Source: Watersipora subatra
Taxonomy: Eukaryota; Bryozoa; Gymnolaemata; Cheilostomatida; Watersiporidae
NCBI RefSeq assembly: GCF_963576615.1
Contig: NC_088715.1
Coordinates: 25,138,499-25,202,498 of the forward strand
Direction of reading: 5' to 3'
DNA length: 64,000 nucleotides
The notes under the pieces were generated by a model that was not told the origin of the DNA, did not search any database, and saw only the letters and a program-made list of their open reading frames with translations. The translations under genes were made by a program, and so were the position numbers. Positions 33,316 through 46,300 of the stretch are shown in pieces (positions within the stretch are counted from its first letter, which is position 1; the number at the start of each line of letters is the position of its first letter).

Positions 33316-36300
33316 TGCTCCTGTGTAAAACACTGGACCAGATTACCATCACACAAATAAAGAATGGTTTTATGTCTTGGATTATAACAAAAAATCAAAA
33401 GGCGTAAAAGAGAAAGCTTGTCAGACTTTTCGAGACTTCTTTAGATACAAGAATTAAACAGTTAATATGTATAATGCAATTGCAAACAATTGTGACAACA
33501 AAGGGCATGTTCACTCATGAGTATATCGGTGTATATATACAACATGGCAATGTTTTACAGTACTAAACCTAGTTAGAGCATGCTTCATTCCTGATTTAGT
33601 GTGAAATAAGCAAAATAAAAGGCCAAGTTTCTAAGGAGTTGTCAGCTATCGCAAACTAAAAATCCTGATGCACCTTGATGCGGCAAAAATCTTTTTTTAT
33701 TTTATATAAGAGCAAGATATGCTATTGGTTGTATTTCTAGCAAACGCAATAAGACTTAATTCATTTGAAATATTCTTCATGCATGCAAGAACAACCTAGG
33801 GTTGCAAGTTCATAAATACAGTATATCTCAAAAGGGAATAAGCATTTATTTAGTGCTTTATTGGGTGTTAGATGAGAGCTCAGTTAGGTTTTCTTGTTGC
33901 TGGTGAAACAAATTGACAAGAGATTTGCTGTGAGCCTCATTAGATGCTTCATTTTTTTTTGTGTCGTAATCTTTAGCGTGAAACTTTCGAGAATATTTTC
34001 AAATTGCAGTTTTACTTTCCTTTGGCGATACATGTAAAGTTAGATCTTCCTTGCTAGCAAATTCTGTCTCAAGACACAATGAGCGTTTTAATACAAATGA
34101 AATCACCAAAAATGAGGCAAACATTCAAAAGATTCTTAAACTCATTTGTGTATTCGGGCTAGCAAAATACAAATCTGGGAAAATATTCCCACGACCAACC
34201 AAACAAGAGTGAAACGATTGATTGGGAGAATTATGATAAATGCACATGTGCACACAACTCCCGAAAAATTATCCGTTAACGGCCGTCACCAAACCCTTGC
34301 AACGAAATCCTATCAACAAATTTAACTATTTTTCAGTAAAGTCGTTTAAGTATAATAATGATACAAAACGCATATAAACCTATTTAAATATGTTACCAAG
34401 CCTGTGAAAGGTTGACGAAAATTCCTAAAACTAACCCATCTGATCGGATTATACATAATTAGACAGATTTATTAGGACGAAAATCGTCACAAAACACTTG
34501 AAAAGCTTCGTTTAATAAAGGTTAAGACCGGAAATTGAAACGCCGAGCGACAGAGAATAAGACGATAAAGTCTTGCCACAAAACGCTTGAACACCTTGGT
34601 TTATTAATAGTTTCGACCGACCTACGAAACGCCAATAAAGCCGTGCGACAGATAGTAGAACTGTTTACTGTGTGTACTGTTTGTCTACTGTTTGAGGCGT
34701 AGATCGATTTACAGGTACGAAAATGTGGTACACAGTTTATCAGCCTACGTTTTTGTCCAATTACCGAAGGTTTTTCAAATTATCTAGAACATCAGCCAGA
34801 TTTCTTTACATCTTATCTACAAGGTAGGGCGTTACTACAACGCCCTTTTATGACAAGAATATTTCTTTATTTCACTCCAGTTTGCATAAAACTTCCAGAC
34901 GCGTAAATGCCAACGCTTGCTCTCTGTTACATATCGCTGTCAAAACCATTCTACATTCATCACAACACAACCAACTTTCAAACTGTATATTACACATCAG
35001 TTTGCCGTTTAACATTTAATATTGCATTTCAGAGATATAATAAACATATTTCTTTATTGTTGTCATTGTTGTTGTTAGTTAAATTACGTACAGTAGGTTA
35101 GGTCTACAGCTTGAATTAATATTTATTTTATTATTGTAAAACATAAGTTTGAGATAGTTAAATATTTATTTTATTAATATTTATTTCTGTTACATATCGT
35201 TGTCAAAACTGTTCTGCATTCAACACAACCAACTTTCAAACTGTATATTACAATATATTTTACTTGTAATATTGCATTTCAGAGCTATAATAAACATATT
35301 TCATTATTGCTGTTGTTAGTTAAATTACGCACAGTAGTTTAGGTCTACAGCTTGAATTAATATTTATTTTAACCAACAACCAACTTTCAAATTGTGTATT
35401 ACACGGCAGCTTGCCATTTTACTTTTAATATTGCATTTCAATATAATAAACATATTTCATTATTGCTGTTGTTAGTTAAATTACGTACTGTAGGTTAGGT
35501 CTACGGCTTGAATTAATGTTTATTTTATTATTGTAAAACATAAGTTTGAGATAGTTGAATATTTATTTTATTAATATTTATTTCTGTTACATATCGTTGT
35601 CAAAACTGTTCTGCATTCAACACAACCAACTTTCAAACTGTATATTACAATATATTTTACTTTTAACATTGCATTTCAGATATATAATAAACATATTTGA
35701 TTATTGCTGTTGTTAGTTTAATTACTTACAGTAATTTAGGTCTACAGCTTGAATTAATATTTATTTTAACCAACAAACAACTTTCAAATTGTATATTACA
35801 CGGCAGCTTGCCATTTACTTTTAATATTGCATTTCAATATAATAAGAGATATAATAAACATATATCATTATTGCTGTTGTTATTTAAATTACGTACAGTA
35901 GTTTAGGTCTACAGCTTGAATTAATATTTATTTTATTATTGTAAAACATAAGTTTGAGATAGTTAATTATTTATTTTATTAAAATTTATTTCTGTTACAT
36001 TTCTGTTATTTCTGTTGCGCCTTTTTAGAGTCGTGCTCCCTCAAATTTATTTTATATCATCTCAAACAAGTCTCATTTACATTATACTCTGTCAATTCCT
36101 GCTGAGAACTACTTTTTCGACAACCAACAGTACCCTTTCTTTTTTCCATTACTACTTTGGTCGTGGGCTGTATGACAGTGGAATTTCTAGTCATAAAAAG
36201 AAGTCTCATAAAATCTAGTAGCTAAAGAAAGTCCATAGTATGAAGAAAAAATTGCCTTGTTTATGAAGTTTTGTTTGTAGGAGCTACTAAACATCAGCAA

Positions 36301-37243
36301 TGATTATAGGAGCAAACAATTCCAAGTCGTGAATTGGATTGTTTCTTATCAAAATAGCAGAATTATGCCTCTCATAAGAACATCGTCTGTAATACGTTTT
36401 GCGCTGACTCACATTCATTAATTTTCAAAGTAATCATGATATGTTTGCATAGCTTAAATGTCAGGTCTAAGGTGTGTTATCATAGAGCAATTAAATTATT
36501 ATGCTGTGGTTTTTGTAATGCTGTTTGTTCCTTGCATGACAATAACCTTATTTTGCTAAAGTGAGCGAGCTGAGAGGGCTTAAACAGCAAAAAAATGGGC
36601 GAAAAAAAATTGTGGTTAAGGTACTGTTTGCTAAGATTAGTAAAAGAAGATACCGAACTTACACAAATAATATGGTTTATTTTTCAGATTATTGTCAAAC
36701 TTGTACAAGTCAGCCAAACATCAGCAATCTGCAAAATTGCAAGCTTAAATGTGAACACATGACCAGAATGGTATAAAAGCCCTATATGTGATGTAAAAAA
36801 AAACAAAAAAACACTGTGGTCAATACCGGCGAACGCGTGTAAACAACATTGGAAAAACAAAACTAAGATACTAAACTTTTATTTTAATACAACTTGCTTA
36901 ACTATTTTTGGCATCATTTTTTCGTTTCATTACAGACATGAGTACCCACTTTATTTGTTCCTTTGACCCAGTGCTCCGGTTCGACAGCGTATTATATAGA
37001 CAAACCTTAAACGCATTCCTTTGTTGTTGTTTTTCCATGAACGCGCACGCGAATCAGTTATTAATTAATGTCAAGTAGCGGGTTTGCAGTACATAGCAAG
37101 TTCTCGGACTTCTTTAATTTCAACGACTCAAACGCATGCGCAAACAATATTTCCCGTGTTAGTTCACCTCCCGAAACGTGTGATCTGCGTCTTAGTCTAA
37201 CTTCATTGATTACATTGTGACGGTATTAACACGTTACTACGAA
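33316..37243. other. Shared 5' intergenic region of GSTCD and DNAJA3
   Basis: The start codons of the divergent genes are 3.9 kb apart. The middle is a tandem array (34909-36010). No exon was recognised in the rest. The core promoters could not be placed from the sequence; the flank nearest DNAJA3 (36990-37200) is richer in CpG than its surroundings. Confidence 0.6.
34909..36010. repeat. Tandem array of ~400-bp units made of two submonomers
   Basis: The block GGTCTAC(A/G)GCTTGAATTAAT recurs at 35101, 35342, 35498, 35739 and 35906, spacings 241, 156, 241 and 167. The higher-order unit is therefore about 400 bp. TCTGTTACATATCG marks unit starts at about 35187 and 35586. Confidence 0.88.
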
Positions 37244-37358
37244 ATGAAATATTCTAGCATTATCTTATCTAGATTAATATTATCTAGGAGTATTGTAAAT
37301 CATGACTGTTACAAAGCAATCACCGCCATGACGGGACTTGCAACAAACGCCGGTACAA
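37244..37358 (+). CDS. DNAJA3: DNAJA3 exon 1: targeting presequence (aa 1-39)
   Basis: ATG at 37244 (G at -3) opens a frame that continues to an AAGTAAGT-type donor in phase 1. A second in-frame ATG at 37328 would give a shorter start; the first is preferred because it supplies the basic presequence. Confidence 0.82.
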
Positions 37359-40300
37359 GTAAGTACAGAACGGGCTAATAATGGCCCTTTAGGATGAATG
37401 AGTAAAACTTGAGTGATTTTTGTTCTTTTTGCGGATAATGTCTTTTTGTCTTCTTTTTCTGGTTTCATATGACTATCAGATCATTTTATGTGCACTGTTG
37501 GTAGGGAAATGTCTAGGGAAGAGTTGAAATGTTCATTCTTGTTTGTTTTAGTTCCATAAAAATGTTTATTTCACAAAATTTAGAATACTGTTTTCAAGTG
37601 TATTTACATGTGCGACGAACTTCTTTTAGCAAAATAGTATAAAGTGTAATTGTACTTTACTGGCTACTATCATAACTACTGTTTCATATCAACCTAACTT
37701 TTGTTCATATACAACATCGATGTTACTCGATACTTACTCGATACTTACTCGATAGTAATAGTACACTTGTATGATAAAAACAATACCAAGTGGTAGTTGT
37801 GTTATCCAAATTTTACGAATTTGCTCTGCATCAGTTCAAACTGTTATGAAGTAAGCTGACGTCCTAGTCTCACTCATTTGCTTCTTCATTTGCTATAATA
37901 AAATAGGCTACAGCAAAATCAGACTGGTGTATCTTATTACAGCTTTCATTCTGGTCAATTTTAAAAAGCTCTAACATTGTCATCTTGGAAATAATGTTTC
38001 TGACCTTATTTACATGTATAGTAACATAGTCGAGTCGGTTTTGTAGTATTACAGCAAACTTCTTGTCACGATATTCATGTTTAGACATAATATATGTAGT
38101 GATAATTCAAGCTAATAAGATGATTTTGGTTAAGATATTGCGATACTCATCAGGATTTCTGCACAATTCGCATAGCACGAATTCATTCAGCTCAATTAGT
38201 ATTGTAGTTTATAGTATTGTGTCTGTCTTCTCTTTTCAGTCTTTGTATGTGAATTTTAGTCAAACTACTACACAGTGACAATTTGCTCCAGACATCTCGG
38301 AATTTTCATTATGCAAGAGAATTACACACTACCAGCAGACAATTTGCAAAGACACGTAATTTTTATGAGGTTCTCGGGGTGCCGAAAAATGCCTCTGCCA
38401 AAGATATCAAGAAAGCTTACTATCAGGTTTGCTAATTCAGTATCTGTTTTGGAATATCCATGAAAAACTGTTGCTCAATGCTGTCGCCATTTTGCTTTTT
38501 CTATCTTGCCAACATCTTTCAATAGTTCTTAGAATATTGTCATGAGAACCTTTTTAGGCTGTGATTTCATTTTATTATCATTGTCGAGTTCGTAACCTTG
38601 TAAATTTTGATAGCCACCCAATTGTCATGCTGTTGCTCATGCATCATTTCTTTGCATTCTTGATTATCATAGCATTTTAATAATCACTGTTCATAGCTTG
38701 CCAAGAAGTATCACCCTGATACGAACAAGGATGACCCACAGGCTCACAGGAAGTTTACAGAAGTATCAGAAGCGTATGAGGTCAGTCATCAACTGATACT
38801 AAGTATTAACCGTTGCTTTTATTCAAGCTCTGACTTGGTTGCCATGTTTATCTGCCATTATTTAGAGGCTTGCGGTCGAAACTTTGTTGTTTTTGCTCAT
38901 TTAATTTCCAACTTGAAATAACAATAAAACAATAAAAAATAACAACAATAAAAAATATATTCCTACGAAATATGTTATAAATGTAGGAAGCTATATAATG
39001 ATAGTCTATCAAATGCTACAAGCATATATTCATGAACAAGTGACATAAACAAACCGTACTTCTATATTACATTCAGAAACAAAAACTAATGTTTTTAAAC
39101 AAAAATATTTGCAAAAACAAATTTCATCGTTTGCTCAGATAGCTGTGTTATGATTGTTGCTTTCGATGGAACAAACATCTTCTAGTTGTCCAATACCTTT
39201 CATAATGTCTTCTGACCTCAACTCTTTTTCTGCACTGCATAATTAGTCGATATTAGTGTCCAAACAATTTTTTTGGGCAGAGCAAAACTTTTATGCATTG
39301 CATTTAGCACAAATGCAACGAGTAAAAGTTTTGCTTGCTAAATGTAACCTTTGTACTATCGCAAATGTAAACCGTTTTTATATACATGTACTTCGAAATA
39401 TCAAGTTAAACAAGGAACTACTACTAGCCTGAGACAGTTATTAATTATTTCTATGGTGTTGTTTTTAAAGTTTTAACGAAAAACAAGCTAAAAGCTTTTG
39501 AGTGTGACAACGAGAGAATTGATTGTTATTTATGTAAACGATTCATTATGAGTTCATTTTGCTGACACTTCTACTGATCGCTTGATATTATGGGTGCATA
39601 AAGATCAAAGATTGTCAATTTGGCATACAAATGGAGACGGCGTTCAAATAGAGGGTGGGGCTCTATTTTTCAACCCTTCTCTCATAGTGATCGTCATATA
39701 GAGGTGGCGTTCAATTAGATGTTTTGTGGTATATTAGAATGGCATCAAAGTTAGAACCATTAAAAAACTAACACAGGCCATGTTTGAAAAGCCTGTTTGC
39801 TTTTATTTAATTTATTGCTGTGTGTTGTTTAGCACTCATATTGGGTTACGGTATAGCAAGTTCCACTGTTTTAATTTTATCAGTTTTATTGTAAAAGAAT
39901 CATTGCGCGCTTGTTTCTGAACAGCTATGTGTTGTATACTACTAAAAATTGACAGTTGGATGCTTGATAGTACCTAATTTTGTAAGTATATTCTATTGAT
40001 CCATGTGAAGGTTTTAGGAAGCAGTAAAGCGCGTATGCTCAGCATTACTTCCTGTCATTGTGTAGGTGACAACGCGTTAAAAGGCATGTCGAGATATGAG
40101 AAAAACTTGCTCCACACTGCTGAGTGTAAAGTTGAGTTTAATTTACAAAACTGAAGCCAGTGCATCTTCCATGCAGTGCAGTTCTTTAGAAAGGTGTATT
40201 GTAAACATTGTAAACAATGGTGTCTTCTAACCTACATGTATCTGGTCTTACAGGTGCTGAGTGACTCGGACCAGAGGAAACAATATGACATGTTTGGTCA

Positions 40301-43300
40301 GGCTGGACCTCAAGCAAGTGCTGGTGCGTCAGGAGCACATGGATTTCATGGAGGTAAGCTCTATATCGGCTTATTATTCTCGCTCTGCATGTGCGTCTGC
40401 ATACCTAGACTCTGGCGTTTACTCATAGTCTGTCAGGGGTGACTTTACTTGCTCACAAATATGCATTTATTATAGTCCTGGTTGTTCTATGATCTATCAA
40501 CCAGTCTTTCCAAAGCGATTGATAACTTAAAATTTATTTATAAACCCGTGTAACGTAATGCATTCAAATTCTTTGTAATGTTATACACTTAGTGTAATAG
40601 TGTATTAAATAGAAAGATAAATTACGAATGATAATTTTATGTTTGACATCTTATTAGATGTTTGCAATCATGAAGGTTGAATCATTGAAAAGATTCTCTT
40701 CTAAGTAGTGATGGGTATACCGTAAGTTTCGGTTTCCAAGTCGACTTGCAGTGAAGTCGAGGTCTAAAGTTCAGTTTTAAAATCCTGGTTTTGACATGTA
40801 CTTGCTGTATACGTCGACCGCTTCTTTGGTTCAAATTGCTTGATCGCTAATAGTTCAGTCGGCATCAGAGGCAGGTGATGTGTAGCTGAGGAAATGGTAT
40901 GCAAAAATGTCCATGTATTTGGATGCAGTCGGCAATACAACAATTAACAAAAGAATGAGAGAAGACAGTTCTAGTGAAGACCACAAGGCACAACAAAAAA
41001 CAATACTTCACAATTGCATTGACCTGCCTCTCCTAATAGCAGGAAACTGCTGTATCTGATGATACGTATTTAACAGAAAAGCGATGGCGCAAGACAGATA
41101 TCTGTCGGGAATCAGGATCCATGTACAAAAAAGGATAGATGGATGGGCGATAGTGCATGTGTCAAATGAATTACCGATGTGTGGGCTTGTAGGCAGATAC
41201 TACAAAAAAGCAGTGAATTTGAAAAAAACTAACTTCGCGTTATTACAGAAGATAATTCTAGCAATGACATATTGAAGTGCGTTGAATGGGTTTTTGTGTT
41301 TAGTCCATCTCATGTTGAGTAGGGTTACTAGTATTTTAATATTTTAGAAATAAATTTCTATATGTCATATCATGTAATTTTGATTTGCAATGATTTTTTG
41401 AAGATGAATTTTACTAGAATTCATGTCATGAAAAACATCACTGCTGTATAAATCGAGGATGGAGTTTTAAGCTTGAAATTTGATGTCAAATTTTCGACTT
41501 GCACACAGAAATTTATGGTATTTTTACCACCCATGGACATTTGAAGTATTAGTTATGTCTGTTAGTATGCTGGTCATGATCATGGTAGCCTATCTACTGC
41601 TCACTTATTACAAAAATAAACAATTTTCATGTTGTTACTTGTCAAGTACTACCTATTGTTTCTTAAGGATTTTCGTAGACGTTCATCCGTTCTCTCAGTG
41701 TGTCAGTTCAATCAATGTCCTGTCTTCTGTTGCATATCTGTAGTAATGCTTGCCTGTTTTACTGTTCCGCTGCCATGTTTCTTTTGTGATTACAACCAAC
41801 TGAAGTAATAGAGGGGCTGCTTGGTTTTGGTTGAGAATTTAAGTTTGTATATTAAAGGTAAAATGGGATGACATTTTGGGTAGTTGAACAGCGTTAGTGG
41901 ATTTTCGTTTGCTGCGAAGAAGTGGGGGATCACTTAGGGAATGGGACATTATAGCGTGTTTTTTTGTAGTCAGTGAGGTTATATTTAAGAAAGGTATGCT
42001 GTACTTGTTGCAGGAGGAGGGTTTCACCATATGGACCCAGAGGAATTGTTCAAAAATATCTTTGGAGATTTTCAGGGTGCTAGGGGTGGATTTAAGTTTG
42101 ATAGTGGAGGGGACTATGAGGAGTCCAACTTTGGCTTTGGATCTACTCAGGAGGTTAGTGTTGATGCAGACTACCCCGATGGTGACTTACCATTGTAGTT
42201 ATATGTACTTTTTAATTGTAACTTCTGTTATTCTATCTGTAGTCTTACTGGCTTCTTATCTGCTCTATCAGGTTATGATGAACTTGAAGTTTGAAGAAGC
42301 TGCGAGGGGAGTGAACAAAGACATAAGTGTCAATATTACAGACACATGCCCAGCGTGCAATGGTTCTAAACACGCTCCTGGGAAGGGCCCAGTCACCTGT
42401 CCCTCCTGTCAGGGCACTGGCATGGTGAGTGTTAGACATTCACAGGAACGACATTTGGTCTGTGTGGAATGAATGCTATGTTTATTTTCTCCAAATGAGT
42501 CAGGTTAGGCTGGTCCCAAATTTTGTGCACTATCTTCTTGCTAAACAAAGCATGACAGTTGGCAGCTTTTATTTTCTTTCGATGTAAGTTTTTATTCTTT
42601 CTCGAGAGTTTAGTTAATTTGTAACAGTAGTCACCAAAAGTATTGCTTGTTATGTCAATCAATCGCGACCAAATTTTATTTTTCGTCTATAAAACATTGT
42701 GATACAGTGGCGGCTCATCACCTCCTGTAGCAGTTGTGACTTGTAACTAACTCAAAGTTGTATCAGTCATTTTAAGTTACTGTGACTTACATATGACTGT
42801 CTCTACAGGAAACTGTAACACAGGGACCCTTCGTCATGAGAACAACATGCAGGAAGTGCGGTGGATCCAGACAGTACATTCAATACAAGTGCGTCGAGTG
42901 TTCAGGTATTCATTTGCCTCCATCTTATATTCTATAGTCTTACCTATAATTCACCTCTGCCTGTATTGGCAAGCACTTGTCATGGTCAACTGCTTTGAAT
43001 TGTGCCTACTTAGTAGCAAGCGCTGATTCACCCTACATATGTTTAGTAAACTATGGAACTCATCCTATTTTAGAGATAAGTATTCCAGTTGAAATGCTCT
43101 TTGCTATCTGCGAGCAATCTGTTATCCTTGCAAGTAAATTAGTCTGAAAACGTTTCAAAACTGTAAAAAGTAGGCCTAATAATGCTTTTATATTCTGATT
43201 TGTCAAACATAGATTTGGATTTGTCTTCCTTGGAAAGCCTTTTCATGTGCACATATAAATGCTGTGAACTATGTTTTTTTTCTCCTCGCAAAATGGTTTA

Positions 43301-46300
43301 TTTGACAAAGAATTTGTTCCTTTTCAGCTTTCTAGTGTAACGTAAGTGGGAGATTTTGCTTCTTGATATTCTTGTTTTGTCCCTAGCTAAATTAGTCAGG
43401 TCAAGATCAAATTAAAAATTGAGTTGTAATAAACTTTGATAATTTTGGCATGGGTCCTCACAATGATCTCTTTAGTAGGATGCTTAGCTTATATATATAT
43501 ATATCAAAGACCGGTGCACGATTTGCCTCTGAATAAGTTATAATCTTTATTTTCCTTCTGAAGTGCCTATTCATTCATTTCTTTCTAATTATTTTCTAGA
43601 CATTCTCATCAATCAATCTGAATCAACTTAAATTATGGACAGATGTAAGTATATTCAGCGTAATAGTGAGTAAGAAAATCATAGAAATTTAAATTGATGA
43701 GAATGTCTAGAAAATAATTAGAAAGGAATCAATGAATAGGCACTTCAGAACGAAAATAAAGAGTATAACTTATCCATTGGCAAATGGCGCACCGGTCTTT
43801 GATACTTATATTAGGTTTATCTTTAGCAAGGTTTTAGGAAACTTCAGACAGATGTGACTCAATAATAATTTGTGGCAAGCCTAGTCTAGTTTCTCGTTGT
43901 CTTACAGCATTAAATATGACCTTGACCTGAGCTACTGTTCATACAAAATGATTATAAATTATTATCCAGAAGGAAATGACTTGAGTTGTATTTTAGCTTG
44001 GTTTTTGATGGTGATAAGCATACTTTAACATAGAGTCCCATAGCTGTAGTCACAGAGGTAACTGTCTAGATGGGAAAAGGAATAAACAGAATATTTGCAG
44101 ATATTTTATATTTAACCATCTAAATTGATTTAATGCCCCCTTTTAGGAGCTGGTCGTACTGTGCAGAGGAAGTATGTCACCGTGCCTGTTCCTGCTGGAG
44201 TCGAAGATGGACAGACAGTGAGGATGCCTGTGGGCAAGAAGGAGATATTTATTACATTTAGAGTGAGTCATGCGGCCATGGGCTATGGCATGGGGTGTGT
44301 TTTGGAGTTCTCCCAAGTTATAGGGTGCTCCGTCTATCTTTAGATTACTTGGACATTCATAAAATGGTCTGTTCAGTGTTTGTCTGTCCAGTGTTTGTCT
44401 GCTATTCCATTGATTTGTACTCATCTACTCTAGGACACTTATATATTCGCGGCATCTAACTTTCGCATTTTCGCGGTGTCATCCTCTCGCGAAGATTTCA
44501 TGAGCGAAACTAAACTATCATAACGAACGAACGAAAACGCGAAGTTAAATAGCTTTGTTCATTGATATCCACAATAAAATCGTCATATTAGAAATGCAGG
44601 CAATTTTCGTCTGTGGCTGGGCTCAATGGGAAATTTCTAGTAAACTCATTATAGCTAACACACCGAATGAGCAGCATGGCAAAGCAAATTAAGATGATAT
44701 CAGTTTAGTCACCGAATTTGTAACTGATGAGGATGAAAGTCTGGTAGGTGAAGTCATAAAATTGAAGAATAATTATTGTAGTGATGAATTTTATTACCAA
44801 CCAAAAACAATATCAACCCTCATCAGGTTTAACCACATTATCTCTTTCACTGCCAACCATGTACAAATTCGCTATCGGCCTAGTGTCAGCCATTTTACTG
44901 AAATTGCCGATATTGCTTCATGATATGTATACAGTATTTTTTTCAAGTTCAATCTCTATCTAGAATACTTTTGTTACATATTTTATTTTGCCAATATTTT
45001 AACCAATATTGCTATGCAAAAATTCAATGTATCTCTACTTGTGCGCGATGATAAAGCTATGTGAAGCTACGATCGATCCGAGGCTAAAACAATCCTCCCC
45101 AATGTTCCTTACTCTTACAAAACTACTACTTTCACCACTTTCAGAGACAGTGCTGCTACTTTAATTATCTGTATAATCACGAAAATCTAAATCTTAATTG
45201 GCTATAATGTCATCAACAACTAATTACCTGTTTTATGACTCGCACGCCGTAGTTAATGAACTCACAGAAAAATGTTTGTTTTTAGATTAGAAAATCTCAA
45301 ACAAAAGATTAAAATTGCTTCGTTGTTTTAGGCTGATTTTATAGAGAAATCTTGGGCAACACAGTCAATTTCATAAAACTCTTAACGACCGTGGGTTATG
45401 TGGTCAACAAATAATAAAATCAGGTTACCACACAATTGTTGAGAAAGTCCAAAAATGCGTTTATGGCAGTGGCCCCTAGAAAACGCATAAATGCGTTTAT
45501 GGCAGCGAAAGGGTTATACAGTTTTGGTTGTGAAGTTGGTTGTTACCTATCTATTTTCTTCTTCTTGGGATTCGAGTGAGAAAGTCACGGCAGGAGGGAC
45601 CTAGACGTCATTGATAGTCCAAGAAACAAATGGTATCAAGTGATCAAATTGAATTATCGATCTCACCCACACATTTCAACCTGCGGTTTACAAATACAAA
45701 CTATTCAGCCCCAAATTGAGTTTTTTTCCTTATTAGCGAACTGGACCTGAGGAATGTAATCTGTTTTTTCCACTGCATTTGTTTTCACATCACTATATTT
45801 TCGCACTCATCAGAGCCGCGAAATTAAGTTGCAGCGAAATTTTACTCTGTGTGCTACTCACGAAACTAAATACTAGCAAAATAAAAGTGTCATAGGGTAA
45901 CTTGATTTGAGAGACAGAGGCCTGTTAGCATCCCAGTGACAATAAACTGGTGGATGAAATCATTTATGTGTAAATATTTTCTCTTTATACTTTATATTAT
46001 CTATACATTTTATATATTTATATTATAGATAAATCCTCTTTTAGTCGATGTTGGACACAGATCTTTTATATCATTTATTCCTAAAGCTCAGACATGCGGA
46101 AGTAGTGCTTATTTAATGTTATTAGATGATTTCCTGTCGTGCTCTAGGTGATGTCATTAATGCTCGTTTGTCCATTTTGTAGGTAGAAAAATCTAATATA
46201 TTTAGAAGGGAAGGAGCTGATGTACATAGCGATGTGTCTATATCTATAAGCCAGGCCGTGTTGGGAGGGCAACTCACGACTCCTGGTATCTACCATGATA

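Noticed and set aside
38239-38260. Stronger acceptor CTTTTCAG for DNAJA3 exon 2
   Set aside because: It places TGA in the required frame before the J domain; the TTTTAG 20 bases later gives an open frame joining exon 1.
40705-41275. hAT transposase gene in DNAJA3 intron 4
   Set aside because: Only an end-like AGTGATGGG motif is suggestive; no BED, DDE or dimerisation motif could be read.
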